Assembly (NCBI RefSeq): GCF_024435355.1
Contig: NZ_JAMJWG010000002.1
Coordinates: 248,001 to 312,000, forward strand
DNA length: 64,000 nucleotides
DNA from: Streptomyces odontomachi
Lineage (GTDB): Bacteria; Actinomycetota; Actinomycetes; Streptomycetales; Streptomycetaceae
Direction: 5' to 3'
Positions 34,246 through 42,629 of this stretch are shown here, piece by piece. The notes beneath the pieces were generated by a model. It was given only the letters and a program-made list of their open reading frames with translations, made no database searches and was not told the DNA's origin. How positions within the stretch are numbered: the stretch's first letter is position 1; every line of letters begins with the position of its first letter. The position numbers and the translations under genes were made by a program.

Positions 34246-35223
34246 ATGTCCCCCACCGCAACCCCTCCGCTCCGCCGCCGCCGATCCACCTATCTGGTCG
34301 GCGCCATCGCCCTGTTGCTCGCCGCCTCGGGCGCCGTCGTGAACAACGCGGCGTACGGCGCCGGGACGGCCGCCCCGGCCCTCGCCGCCGGTGAGGCCCC
34401 GCCGGACTCCTGGTGGGGCGACACGGGCAGCATTCCGGCCGCGCAGAACGTCCTCACGGTCAAGGTGCTCAACAAGACCAACGGCCAGTACCCGGACGAC
34501 CAGGTGTACTGGACGTTCAACAACGAGACCCACTCGATCGCCGAGCAGCCCTACATCGACATGCCCGCCAACTCGGCCGGACGGATGTACTTCCACCTCG
34601 GCTCGCCGGACAGCAAGTACGCGGACTTCATCGAGTTCACCGTCGGCCCCGACGTCTTCAACGGCAACACCACCCGGGTGGACGCCTTCGCGCTCAAGCT
34701 CGCGATGCGGCTGCACGCGCACGACGGCTACGACGTGCAGGTGGGCGAGGACTACGAGACGTTCCAGGAGTCCCGGGACGCCACCTGGCAGAAGTTCGCC
34801 GATGCGATGCCCACCGAGTTCAAGTCGCTCACCGAGGTCGAGAAGCCCTACCGCATCCTGGCGCCCGGCAGCGTGCCGGACTTCCGCCCGGGCGGCCAGT
34901 ACGAGAACTACATGAGCAGCTACGCGAGCCAGCACGGCATCAACGCCACGACGCAGGAGATCTTCGGCTGCTCGGGGCCGCTGGCCGCCGACCCGGGCCA
35001 CTGCGCCGCCGCCAACCGGCACGTGGCCGAGCTGCCGGAGGACCAGTGGTCGACGCCGGCGAACTACTACAAGAGCGCCCCGGCCAACTACTACGCCAAG
35101 TTCTGGCACGACCACTCCATCAACAACCTGGCCTACGGCTTCCCGTACGACGACTACGCGGGCCAGTCCTCGTTCGTCTCGCACGGTGACCCGCAGTGGC
35201 TGGAGGTCGCCGTCGGCTGGTGA
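34246..35223 (+). CDS. Secreted GH64-like beta-1,3-glucanase
   Basis: A 325-residue secreted protein. The signal peptide is RRRRSTYLVGAIALLLAASG with cleavage near A-L-A-A-G (residue ~48). The mature part follows the thaumatin-like/GH64 family of laminaripentaose-producing beta-1,3-glucanases: LTVKVLNKTNGQYPDDQVYW at its start, AGRMYFHLGSPDSKYADFIE, then the acidic cleft segments including E-F-T-V-G-P-D. GGGAGGAA before the ATG fixes the start. The upstream LacI-type palindrome suggests induction by oligoglucans. A second catalytic-site check was not possible, so activity is inferred. It converges on the GH65 gene through a shared hairpin. Confidence 0.75.
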   Translation: MSPTATPPLRRRRSTYLVGAIALLLAASGAVVNNAAYGAGTAAPALAAGEAPPDSWWGDTGSIPAAQNVLTVKVLNKTNGQYPDDQVYWTFNNETHSIAEQPYIDMPANSAGRMYFHLGSPDSKYADFIEFTVGPDVFNGNTTRVDAFALKLAMRLHAHDGYDVQVGEDYETFQESRDATWQKFADAMPTEFKSLTEVEKPYRILAPGSVPDFRPGGQYENYMSSYASQHGINATTQEIFGCSGPLAADPGHCAAANRHVAELPEDQWSTPANYYKSAPANYYAKFWHDHSINNLAYGFPYDDYAGQSSFVSHGDPQWLEVAVGW

Positions 35224-35229
35224 CACCCG

Positions 35230-35260
35230 GCGGGCGGGCGCACCCCGGTCGCCCGCCCGC
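35230..35260. terminator. Bidirectional terminator between convergent GH64 and GH65 genes
   Basis: An 11-bp GC stem (GCGGGCGGGCG/CGCCCGCCCGC) with a 9-nt loop, 6 nt after the GH64 stop and 14 nt beyond the end of the minus-strand GH65 gene. Confidence 0.7.
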
Positions 35261-35274
35261 GTCGCCCGCCGCCG

Positions 35275-37710
35275 TCAGCCGGGGACCATCAGCTCGACGG
35301 ACTCCCCCGGCTCGACGACCAGGGAGCGGTCGGGCAGTTCGATGTCGATGGGCAGCTGCGTCGACGGGTCCGAGTCCGGTACGGCCAGGTTCAGCCACCC
35401 GGGCCGCACGCTCACCCGCACCCCGCCGTGGCCCTGGTAGTACACCGAGAAGCTGTACTCGGCCAGCTCGGGCATCGGTACCGGGTCGAGGCAGAGCGCG
35501 CCGCGGCGGGTGGCCAGTCCGGTGAGGCCACGCTGCACCAGGTCCAGGGTGCCCGCCATGGCGCCCAGGTGGATGCCTTCGCCGGTGGTGCCGCCCTGGA
35601 GGTCGGCGATGTCGCCCTCGACGGCCTCCTGGAAGAACGTCCACGCCTCGGCGCGCCGTACCCGGGCCAGCACCCAGGCGTGCACCAGGCCGCTGAGCGT
35701 GGAGCCGTGGCTGGTGCGCCGCAGGTAGTAGTCGACGGTGCGCTGCCACAGGGCGTCGTCGAGGCGGTAGCCGAGCCGGTCGAAGACGCCCGCCAGCTCG
35801 GCCGGCGAGAAGAGGTAGCCGAGCATCAGCACATCGGCCTGTTTGCACGCCTGGTAGCGGTTGACCGTGTCCCCTTCGGCCTCCAGGATCCGGTCCAGCC
35901 GGCGGATGTTCCCGTACGCCTTGGCGTAGCCGTCCCAGTCGAGTTCCTTCAGCTCGCCGTATCCCTCGAACTGGCTGATGACGCCGGCGTGGAAGGGCAC
36001 GTTCAGGGTGCGCGAGAGCTCGTCCCAGTGCGCCAGTTCGGTGTCGTCGAACCCGGTGCGCTCGGCGAGTTCGCGCCGTTTGGGCTCCGAGAGCGCGCCG
36101 AGCAGGTCCAGGGTGCGGGCGAGCACCCAGGAGGCCATGACGTTCGTGTACGCGTTGTCGTCCAGGCCGGGTTCCGCAGCGCCGGGGTACCCGTCGTGGT
36201 ACTCGTCGGGACCGACGACGCCACGGATCCGGTACCGGCCAAGGCCCTTGTCGTAACCGGCCGAGCCGGCCCAGAACCGTGCGATGTGCACCAGCATCTC
36301 GGCGCCCTTGGTGTGCAGGAACCCGACGTCGCCGCTGGCCTCGCCGTACTGCCAGACGTTGTAGGCGATCGCCGAGCCGACGTGCCGCTGACGGCGCGAA
36401 TGGTCCGGCAGCCAGCGTCCGGAGCGCGGATTGAGGTGCAGCTCCTGCGTCTCCTCGCGGCCGTCGCTGCCGCTCTGCCACGGATACATGGCACCCGTCA
36501 GGCCGGTGTCCCGGGCCGTGTTGCGGGCCCGCTCCAGGCGCCGGTGGCGGTAGCCGAGCAGCGCTCTGGAGACCTCGGGGAAGTGCAGGTTCAGATACGG
36601 CAGGACGAACAGCTCGTCCCAGAAGATGTGCCCGCGGTACGCCTCGCCGTGCAGCCCGCGGGCCGGTACCCCCACGTCGAGGTCGGCGGTGTGCGGGGAG
36701 AGCGTCTGGAGCAGGTGGAACTGGTGCAGTCGCAGGATGCGGCCCGCCTCGCCCGACACGTTCAGCTCGGCGCGGCGCCACAGTTGCTCCCAGGCCGTGT
36801 GCTGGGTGTGCAGCAGCTCGTCGAGGTCGGGAGCGCGGGCGGCGCGGTCCACGGCCGCGTCCAGCGGGTCGCTGATCGCCGGGTCGTTCGAGGTGTGCAG
36901 CGCCACCACCTTGTCGACGGTGACCGTGCGGCCCTCCTCGATGTCCAGCCACCACACCTGCACCGCACGGGCCGCCTCGTGCGGCGTGTCCGGTTCGGCG
37001 GCCGTTCCCCCGCGGACCGTGGTGCGTGCCGCCATCCCGATGCGCAGTGCGGACGTGGTGGTGCGGCAGCTCAGCCAGATCCGTTCCGGGGTGCTGGTGC
37101 CCGCGCGGACCGTGGTCAGGTGGCTGCCGTTCAGATCGCGGTAGCGCGGCACGCCGGCGTTGGTGACGGTGCCGTCCAGGGCCGACTCGATCTCGATGCG
37201 GCCGGCGAAGTTCTCCGGCTCCACCTCGGTGCGCAGCGCCGCGAGGTACGGGTCGGCCATGTGCACCAGCCGGGTCTGCCGTACCGTCAGCCGCCGGCCG
37301 CGCTCGTCCTCGTAGCGCACCCGGCGCTCCAGGACACCGAGGTCGAGACGGAGCCGCTGGCTGTGGTCGCGCAGTGCGGGGGTGTCCGGGGTGAGCCAGG
37401 GCGCGGGGGCGCGGCGGCGCGGGCCGCTGGTGTCGGGTCCCTCGTGGCTGTCGACGATGCGCAGCCGCAGCGGGAGCCAGTTGGGCAGGTTCACCATGTC
37501 CTCGTTCTCGACCTGGTGTCCGTCGACCGTCGACGTCAGCCGGTTGTACCCGCCGGCCGCGTACGTGCCGGGGTAGTGCACGTCGTCGGCGACGCACTCG
37601 GGGGCGGCGCCGCGGGTGGCGAAGTGGCCGTTGCCGAGGGTGCACAGCGACTCCCGCAGCCGCTCGTCCGCGGGTTCGTAGCCCTCGTACTCCCAGGTCC
37701 AGGCCGTCAC
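35275..37710 (-). CDS. GH65 family disaccharide phosphorylase/hydrolase
   Basis: An 811-residue glycoside hydrolase family 65 protein, the family of maltose, trehalose and kojibiose phosphorylases. It starts WTWEYEGYEPADERLRESLC with the typical TLGNGHFATRG. The (alpha/alpha)6 barrel has the general acid Glu in VVGPDEYHDG (~residue 504) and the phosphate-binding H-G-S-T-L-S loop (S-H-G-S-T-L-S-G). GH65 phosphorylases make beta-glucose 1-phosphate, which a beta-phosphoglucomutase then converts; exactly such a gene lies directly upstream, with a GTGA overlap. This favours a phosphorylase. The frame stays open further upstream but the GTG at 37708-37710 is the coupled start. Confidence 0.9.
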   Translation of the reverse strand: MTAWTWEYEGYEPADERLRESLCTLGNGHFATRGAAPECVADDVHYPGTYAAGGYNRLTSTVDGHQVENEDMVNLPNWLPLRLRIVDSHEGPDTSGPRRRAPAPWLTPDTPALRDHSQRLRLDLGVLERRVRYEDERGRRLTVRQTRLVHMADPYLAALRTEVEPENFAGRIEIESALDGTVTNAGVPRYRDLNGSHLTTVRAGTSTPERIWLSCRTTTSALRIGMAARTTVRGGTAAEPDTPHEAARAVQVWWLDIEEGRTVTVDKVVALHTSNDPAISDPLDAAVDRAARAPDLDELLHTQHTAWEQLWRRAELNVSGEAGRILRLHQFHLLQTLSPHTADLDVGVPARGLHGEAYRGHIFWDELFVLPYLNLHFPEVSRALLGYRHRRLERARNTARDTGLTGAMYPWQSGSDGREETQELHLNPRSGRWLPDHSRRQRHVGSAIAYNVWQYGEASGDVGFLHTKGAEMLVHIARFWAGSAGYDKGLGRYRIRGVVGPDEYHDGYPGAAEPGLDDNAYTNVMASWVLARTLDLLGALSEPKRRELAERTGFDDTELAHWDELSRTLNVPFHAGVISQFEGYGELKELDWDGYAKAYGNIRRLDRILEAEGDTVNRYQACKQADVLMLGYLFSPAELAGVFDRLGYRLDDALWQRTVDYYLRRTSHGSTLSGLVHAWVLARVRRAEAWTFFQEAVEGDIADLQGGTTGEGIHLGAMAGTLDLVQRGLTGLATRRGALCLDPVPMPELAEYSFSVYYQGHGGVRVSVRPGWLNLAVPDSDPSTQLPIDIELPDRSLVVEPGESVELMVPG

Positions 37711-38450
37711 GCGGGGGCTCCTTCGGTGAGCAGCTCGGCGAGGTCGTCCACCACCGTGTCGGCGCCGTGTTCCCGCAGCCGCTCACCGGCGTCCGGGGTG
37801 GCCGTGCGGTTCACCCCGATGACGGGTGCGAAGCCGCCGCTGCGCCCCGCGGCCACCCCCGCGAGGGCGTCCTCGACGACGGCGGTGCTCCGCGGTGGGT
37901 GACCGAGCCGGTCGGCGGCGGTCAGGAACAGGGCCGGGTCAGGCTTGCCGGGCAGCCCGAGCCGGGCCGCTTCGGCGCCGTCCACCAGCACGTCGAACAG
38001 CGGCTCGACCGCGGCGCCGACCAGCAGCTCGCGGGCGTGCCGGGACGCGGAGACGGCGGCGAGCGCGACCTCGTCGGCACGCAGCGCGTGCAGCAGCCGC
38101 ACCGTGCCCGGATAGGCGACGATGCCGCCCTCGTGCAGCCGGGCCACGAAGATCTCGTCCTTGTCCGCCGCGACGGCCTGCACGGTCGCCGGGGACAGCC
38201 GAAGGCCCCGCGACACGAGGAAGGCCTCGGCGCCGTCGAGCCGGGACCTGCCGTCCACGTACCGCAGGTAGTCGTCCTGCTCGTCGAAGGGCCTGCGCTG
38301 GCGCGGGTCGCCGGGCGGATGGGCGTCGAGGAAGGCGTCGAAGGCCCGCTTCCAGGCGGCGGCGTGCACGCGCGCCGAGTCGAGGATCACCCCGTCGGTG
38401 TCGAAGACGACGGCGGGGACGCCGGTGAGGGGTGCGCGGATCGCCGTCAT
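37707..38450 (-). CDS. HAD superfamily beta-phosphoglucomutase-like protein
   Basis: A 247-residue HAD hydrolase-type enzyme. Motif I is VVFDTDGVILDS (nucleophile and acid/base Asp pair), motif II AVSASRHARE (Ser), motif III Lys in GLPGKPDPALF, motif IV VVEDALAGVAAGRSGGF. The helical cap near DDYLRYVDGRSRLDGAEAFL is that of beta-phosphoglucomutases. It should convert beta-glucose 1-phosphate to glucose 6-phosphate, feeding the GH65 product into glycolysis. The two genes overlap by four bases. HAD phosphatases share these motifs, but context argues for the mutase. Confidence 0.88.
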   Translation of the reverse strand: MTAIRAPLTGVPAVVFDTDGVILDSARVHAAAWKRAFDAFLDAHPPGDPRQRRPFDEQDDYLRYVDGRSRLDGAEAFLVSRGLRLSPATVQAVAADKDEIFVARLHEGGIVAYPGTVRLLHALRADEVALAAVSASRHARELLVGAAVEPLFDVLVDGAEAARLGLPGKPDPALFLTAADRLGHPPRSTAVVEDALAGVAAGRSGGFAPVIGVNRTATPDAGERLREHGADTVVDDLAELLTEGAPA

Positions 38451-38526
38451 GCGTCGCTCTCCTCCCTCCCGCAGTCACGGTGCCGGGCCCGCGGTGTCCG
38501 GGCGCGCGACCCGAGGCGGGTACCCC

Positions 38527-39588
38527 TCATCCGCGATGCGGCACCACCGCCACCGGGCAGTCGGCGTAGTGCAGCATCGTGTGCGCCACCCGGCCGATCT
38601 GCGCGCCGAGGTGCCGGCGGTGCCGCCGTGCGCCGGTCACCAGCAGGTCCGCCCGCTGCGAGCGGGCCAGCAGCACCTCGTGGGCGGGGCCCTCGACGAC
38701 GGCGCGCACCACGTCGGTCTGCGGGAAGGCGCGTTCCGCGGGGCGCAGGACGTCGTCGAGCAGCTGGGCGGCGCGTTGCTCGTGGCGCCTGACGCGGTCC
38801 TCCGGCCAGCGCAACCGGCCGGCCGTCTGGGAGGCCGGGCACCGCCAGGCGCGCAGCGCGAGCAGTTCGCTGTGGCGCATGGTGGCCTCCCGGAAGGCGA
38901 ACAGCACGGCGCCCGCACCGCTGGCGGCCTCACCGGCCGCGAGCAGCACCCGCCGGTGGACGTCGCCACGGTTGCGGGCGCTACCGCGCACCACGATCAC
39001 CGGGCAGGGCGCGCGCACCGCCATGGCCAGCGCGACGCTGCCGAGCAGCAGGCCGGGCACGGCGCCGCAGCCGCGCTCACCGACGACCAGCGCGGTGGCG
39101 TTGCGTGCCTCCCTGAGCAGGGCGTCCTCGGTCTCCTCGCAGACCACCTCGGTGAGGACCTTGACGTCCGGGTTGCGTAGGGCGGCCCGCTCCGCGGCGC
39201 ATTCCACGATGTCCTGCGCGCGGGGGCACGCCTCGGGGCGGGTGGCGGCTTGGGGCCGCCCCGGGGCGCCGGACACCTCCGGCTGGCCGAACTCCGCGCC
39301 GGCGGCGCCCGTCTCCCAGGTCTCGGGTACGGCCGCCTCCCCGATCTGCCGTCCCCCGGTGTCCCCTCCGCTCGCCTGCCAAGCCTCGGACTCGGCCGGA
39401 GACCGTGCGGGTGATGTGGGGATGTTGCCTGATGAGGGGGTGTTGCCCGGCTGCTCGTAACGCTGCCACAGGGAGGCGTGCACCAGGCGCAACGGGAGTC
39501 CGTAGCGGGCCGCCTCCTCCGTGGCCCAGTCGACGGCCCGGAGGCCGAACTCCGATCCGTCGACGCCCACGACCAGCGGCAATTCCAT
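38527..39588 (-). CDS. Tandem universal stress protein with inserted linker
   Basis: A 353-residue double-domain Usp. Domain 1 opens MELPLVVGVDGSEFGLRAVD and carries the ATP loop GERGCGAVPGLLLGSVALAM; domain 2 (~205-353) starts RRVLLAAGEAASG and ends with VTGARRHRRHLGAQIGRVAH and TMLHYADCPVAVVP. In domain 1, between HASLWQRY and the helix DIVECAAERAA, about 75 residues rich in Gly, Pro, Ser and Glu replace the usual short loop. Double Usps of this type are prominent in hypoxia/dormancy regulons of actinobacteria. A DosR-box-like site lies about 100 nt upstream. Start ATG 39588; GTG 39597 is possible. Confidence 0.9.
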   Translation of the reverse strand: MELPLVVGVDGSEFGLRAVDWATEEAARYGLPLRLVHASLWQRYEQPGNTPSSGNIPTSPARSPAESEAWQASGGDTGGRQIGEAAVPETWETGAAGAEFGQPEVSGAPGRPQAATRPEACPRAQDIVECAAERAALRNPDVKVLTEVVCEETEDALLREARNATALVVGERGCGAVPGLLLGSVALAMAVRAPCPVIVVRGSARNRGDVHRRVLLAAGEAASGAGAVLFAFREATMRHSELLALRAWRCPASQTAGRLRWPEDRVRRHEQRAAQLLDDVLRPAERAFPQTDVVRAVVEGPAHEVLLARSQRADLLVTGARRHRRHLGAQIGRVAHTMLHYADCPVAVVPHRG

Positions 39589-39688
39589 GATCGGCACTCC
39601 TCTCCGGGCCTGCGGAGGGTCCGTCATCCGCCATCCATCGTCGCATCCCCGCTGGTCACCGCCAGCAGGGCCCATCCGCCCCGGTCCC

Positions 39689-39702
39689 GGGACGTTCGGC
39701 CC
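39689..39702. promoter_or_regulatory. DosR/DevR-box-like site
   Basis: GGGACGTTCGGCCC has the GGGAC-N4-G(T/G)CCC layout of the mycobacterial DosR box. It lies between the divergent Usp (about 100 nt away) and cyclic-nucleotide-binding genes. Random occurrence is not negligible at this GC content. Confidence 0.5.
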
Positions 39703-39938
39703 AGCGACCGGGCAGGACGGCGGGGGCAGGCTCGTAGCGAACCCCACTCGTGCCGGGGCCGGCCGGACACGAGGGGACGGCTCGGGCCGGAGTAGCCGCG
39801 CCCCGGCAGAGCACACCTGCCGGGGGCGTGCGACCCGGGAGGGTGGAGGTGCCGGGCGCGACGCGGCAGCCGATGCTTCCGGGTCGTGCCCGGCGGCGGC
39901 CGACCGGCCGGCCGGGTGCAAGGAAGGCAGGGCGCGCC

Positions 39939-40400
39939 ATGACCGTCGCGACAACCATCACCATCCACGCCCTGGGCATGGAGCATCGCGCACGTCTCAT
40001 GCAGCTGGCGCGTGACGTGTCGTTCGCCGAAGGGGTGCGGATCTTCGAGGAGGGCCAGCACGCGGACCGTTTCTGGGTGGTGCGCACCGGCACCGTCTCG
40101 CTGGACATCCCGGTGCCGGGGCGCCGCTCCGCGGTCGTCGAGACGATCGGGCACAACGAGCTGATCGGCTGGTCCTGGCTGTTCGAGCCGTTCCTGTGGC
40201 AGCTGGGCGCCGAAGCCATGTCGCCGGTACGGGCGCACGAGTTCGACGCGGCGGCCGTCCGTGACCTGTGCCGTTCCGATCCCGCGCTGGACGCGGCCGT
40301 CTCGCACTGGGTCGGGCGGGTGCTCGCGCACCGGTTGCAGGCGGCCCGTAACCGGCTGCTGGACCTCTACGCCCCGTACGGCAGCGGGACGTGGGCGTGA
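39939..40400 (+). CDS. Cyclic-nucleotide-binding domain protein without HTH
   Basis: A 153-residue protein consisting of one CRP-like cNMP-binding fold: LARDVSFAEGVRIFEEGQHA then DRFWVVRTGTVSLDI, VETIGHNELIGWSWLFEPF (the G-E/N-L/I-x-G loop, with N-E-L-I-G-W-S-W). No DNA-binding domain follows; the C-terminus is a long helix. Similar stand-alone CNB proteins sit in Usp-rich hypoxia clusters of actinobacteria. The phosphate-cassette Arg of true cAMP binders is not obvious, so the ligand is uncertain. Divergent from the Usp gene. The ATG follows GGAAGG by about 11 nt. Confidence 0.8.
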   Translation: MTVATTITIHALGMEHRARLMQLARDVSFAEGVRIFEEGQHADRFWVVRTGTVSLDIPVPGRRSAVVETIGHNELIGWSWLFEPFLWQLGAEAMSPVRAHEFDAAAVRDLCRSDPALDAAVSHWVGRVLAHRLQAARNRLLDLYAPYGSGTWA

Positions 40401-40495
40401 CGTGAACGGGGCGTGAGTGCCGGAGGGGGCGCTTGCGCGGCTTTGCCTCGCCGCTTGCCTTGCGGGGGTCGGTTCGGCGTGCGGGGGGGGCGACG

Positions 40496-41134
40496 TCAAC
40501 CCATCCGGTGCCCCCAGCGGGGTTCCACGGCCTCCCACTCCTTGTCCCAGCGCGCCGCGCGATGCCGGTCGATGCCGAGCCGGACGCCGCGGCCGGTGAC
40601 GTAGGTCAGGCCGGAGAAGACCACCGTGGCCGAGCCGCCCAGCAGGACCGACTGGAGCGTCACCTGCGCTTGGCTGGGCGGCGCGGCGGTCAGCCGCCCG
40701 TGCTGGTCCGTCCAGACCTTGACCTGGTAGCCCGCGTGGTGGCCGGGCTCGACGAAGGTGCGGCCCGTGTGGCGGTCGCCGTCCGGTCCCGTCCACTCGA
40801 CGGTGGCCCGCACCCGCTGCCCGTCCTGGCCGGCCAGGGCCGCGTTCCACGGCGCGTCCTCGGTGAGCACGGCCGTCGCATGGTGCCGCTCGGTGCGCTG
40901 CCGGGACAGGGTGTCCTCGGTGGCCCCGGCCGCGAGGGCGCCGGCGAACACACCGCCGACGGCGACCACGATCCAGACGATCAGGATGACCCAGGCCTCG
41001 ATGATGTCCTCGCGCCGCCGCAACGGGTTGCGGCGCCAACGCCACAACCCCGGGTGCGCCGGCTGCTCCGGTCGCCGACCGCCGTGGTTCGGTCCCGGTG
41101 GTGGACCGGGGCCTGGGGGCCTGCCCGTGCGCAT
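40496..41134 (-). CDS. Rv1733c-like membrane protein
   Basis: A 212-residue protein with two membrane helices (residues ~45-70, IIEAWVILIVWIVVAVGGVF; and ~155-180, VTLQSVLLGGSATVVFSGLT) and an outer domain between them. The N-terminal block GLWRWRRNPLRRREDIIEAW is the signature shared with actinobacterial Rv1733c-type proteins; in M. tuberculosis that gene belongs to the DosR dormancy regulon. Function is unknown. GGAGGTG nine bases before the ATG (41132-41134) supports this start over upstream ones. It is divergent from the zinc alcohol dehydrogenase with a DosR-box-like palindrome between them. A paralogue lies at 53.4 kb. Confidence 0.8.
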   Translation of the reverse strand: MRTGRPPGPGPPPGPNHGGRRPEQPAHPGLWRWRRNPLRRREDIIEAWVILIVWIVVAVGGVFAGALAAGATEDTLSRQRTERHHATAVLTEDAPWNAALAGQDGQRVRATVEWTGPDGDRHTGRTFVEPGHHAGYQVKVWTDQHGRLTAAPPSQAQVTLQSVLLGGSATVVFSGLTYVTGRGVRLGIDRHRAARWDKEWEAVEPRWGHRMG

Positions 41135-41241
41135 GAGGACGAACACCTCCTTACGTCCACCTTCTGAACATGCCATCCGGGCGCGGGGTACGGGCAGGGG
41201 CCGACCAGGTGCGTCGGTGGGGCCCGGCGGGCTCTCGTCCA

Positions 41242-41255
41242 GGGCCGGCCGGCCC
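41242..41255. promoter_or_regulatory. GC palindrome resembling a DosR box
   Basis: GGGCCGGCCGGCCC is a perfect 14-bp palindrome with GGGxC-N4-GGCCC spacing, midway between the divergent Rv1733c-like and alcohol dehydrogenase genes. The expected A/T positions are C/G, so it may be coincidental. Confidence 0.35.
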
Positions 41256-41349
41256 ATGCGGAACCCGGCCACGCGGCGCACCCTGAAGCCGTGAGGCATG
41301 GCCCACGCGTCACCCACCGCTTCGGCACCCTTTCGAAAGAGGCATCCTC

Positions 41350-42420
41350 ATGAAAGCTCTCGTCTTCCAGGGCCCCGGCGCATGCGCCTGGGAGGACGTT
41401 GCGGACCCCGACGTCCAGGACGCTTCTGACGCGGTCGTACGGATCGATGCCGTGACGATCTGCGGGACCGACCTGCACATCCTCAAGGGCGATGTGCCGG
41501 AGGTGCAGCCCGGCACGGTGCTCGGACACGAGGCGGTCGGCGAGGTGGTCGAGGTCGGCGCGGAGGTCCGTGCGTTCCGGCCCGGCGATCGGGTCCTGGT
41601 CTCCTGCATCTCCTCGTGCGGCCGCTGCCGCTACTGTCGCACCGGCCTGTACGGGCAGTGCCGTGGGGGCGGCGGATGGATGCTGGGCCATCTGATCGAC
41701 GGCACCCAGGCCGAGTACGTACGGGTGCCGTTCGCCGACCTGTCGCTGCACCCGGTGCCCGGCGCCGTGGACAGCGAGCAGGCCGTCCTGCTGGCCGACA
41801 TCTTCCCCACCGCCTACGAGGTCGGCGTGGAGAACGGCCGGGTGCGGCCGTCGGACACGGTCGTCGTCGTGGGGGCGGGGCCGGTGGGGCTCGCCGCCGT
41901 GGCCACCGCCCAGCTGTACTCACCCGAACGGATCATCGCCGTCGATCGTGCGCCGGCCCGGCTCGACGCGGCCAAGCGGCTCGGCGCCGACGCCGTGGTC
42001 GCCGCGGACGAGGGTCCCGAACAGCTGGTGGCCGACCTCACCGACGGTCTCGGCGCGGATGTGGTGATCGAGGCGGTGGGGCTGCCGGAGACCTTCGAGA
42101 TGTGCCTGCGGATGGTGCGGCCCGGCGGGCACGTGGCCAACGTCGGCGTGCACGGCGCGCCCGCCATGCTGCACCTGGAGGACCTCTGGAGCAGGAACGT
42201 GACGGTCAGCACCGGCCTCGTCGACACCCACTCCACTCCCACACTGCTGCGGATGCTGGCCGCTGGCCGGCTGCCCGCGGCGTCGTCGCTGGTCACCCAC
42301 ACCTTCCCGCTGGACGCCATGGAGGAGGCCTACGACGTCTTCGCGCGGCCGGCGATCACCGGGGCGCTGAAGGTGGTACTCGGCGGCGAGCACCACGACG
42401 CCCTGGTGCCGGCGCCCTGA
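41350..42420 (+). CDS. Zinc-dependent alcohol dehydrogenase family protein
   Basis: A 356-residue MDR enzyme with both zinc sites. Catalytic zinc ligands: C-G-T-D-L-H (Cys ~38) and G-H-E-A-V-G-E-V (His-Glu ~60). Structural zinc: the four Cys in SCISSCGRCRYCRTGLYGQC. NAD-binding motif VVVVGAGPVGLAAVATAQL near residue 172. It resembles the zinc alcohol dehydrogenases found in Usp/DevR-type clusters of Streptomyces, where they may reoxidise NADH during oxygen limitation. The start ATG follows AAAGAGG. It is the first gene of a plus-strand run with the PPOX protein and response regulator, though 209 nt separate it from the next. Confidence 0.92.
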   Translation: MKALVFQGPGACAWEDVADPDVQDASDAVVRIDAVTICGTDLHILKGDVPEVQPGTVLGHEAVGEVVEVGAEVRAFRPGDRVLVSCISSCGRCRYCRTGLYGQCRGGGGWMLGHLIDGTQAEYVRVPFADLSLHPVPGAVDSEQAVLLADIFPTAYEVGVENGRVRPSDTVVVVGAGPVGLAAVATAQLYSPERIIAVDRAPARLDAAKRLGADAVVAADEGPEQLVADLTDGLGADVVIEAVGLPETFEMCLRMVRPGGHVANVGVHGAPAMLHLEDLWSRNVTVSTGLVDTHSTPTLLRMLAAGRLPAASSLVTHTFPLDAMEEAYDVFARPAITGALKVVLGGEHHDALVPAP

Positions 42421-42446
42421 CCGCCCGGTGCGGTGCCGCCCGGCAC

Positions 42447-42493
42447 GGTGCCGGTCGGTGCGGTGCCGGTCGGTGCGGTGCCGGTCGGTGCGG
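42447..42493. repeat. Three tandem 15-bp repeats
   Basis: The unit GGTGCCGGTCGGTGC occurs at 42447, 42462 and 42477 without change, with a degenerate copy just before. It fills the start of the intergenic region after the alcohol dehydrogenase stop. Confidence 0.85.
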
Positions 42494-42527
42494 ACCGGGA
42501 CCCCCAGGGCCGTTCCCCGCGGACGAC

Positions 42528-42541
42528 GGGTCCGATGGGCC
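42528..42541. promoter_or_regulatory. Weak DosR-box-like site before PPOX gene
   Basis: GGGTCCGATGGGCC keeps the GGGxC-N4-GGxCC spacing about 90 nt upstream of the PPOX start. Weaker than the site at 39689. Confidence 0.3.
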
Positions 42542-42629
42542 CTTGGCGGGTGCGCCCGCCGGGCGGAGCGTGGACGGCGTGGACGCCGCACCCGCGCGCC
42601 GCACCGGTGCCCTAAGGATGAGTTCTTCG

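Noticed and set aside
41616..42629. Long frame fusing the PPOX protein to an upstream region antisense in sense to the alcohol dehydrogenase
   Set aside because: The upstream part overlaps the alcohol dehydrogenase in another frame and passes through the 15-bp repeats; no domain is encoded.
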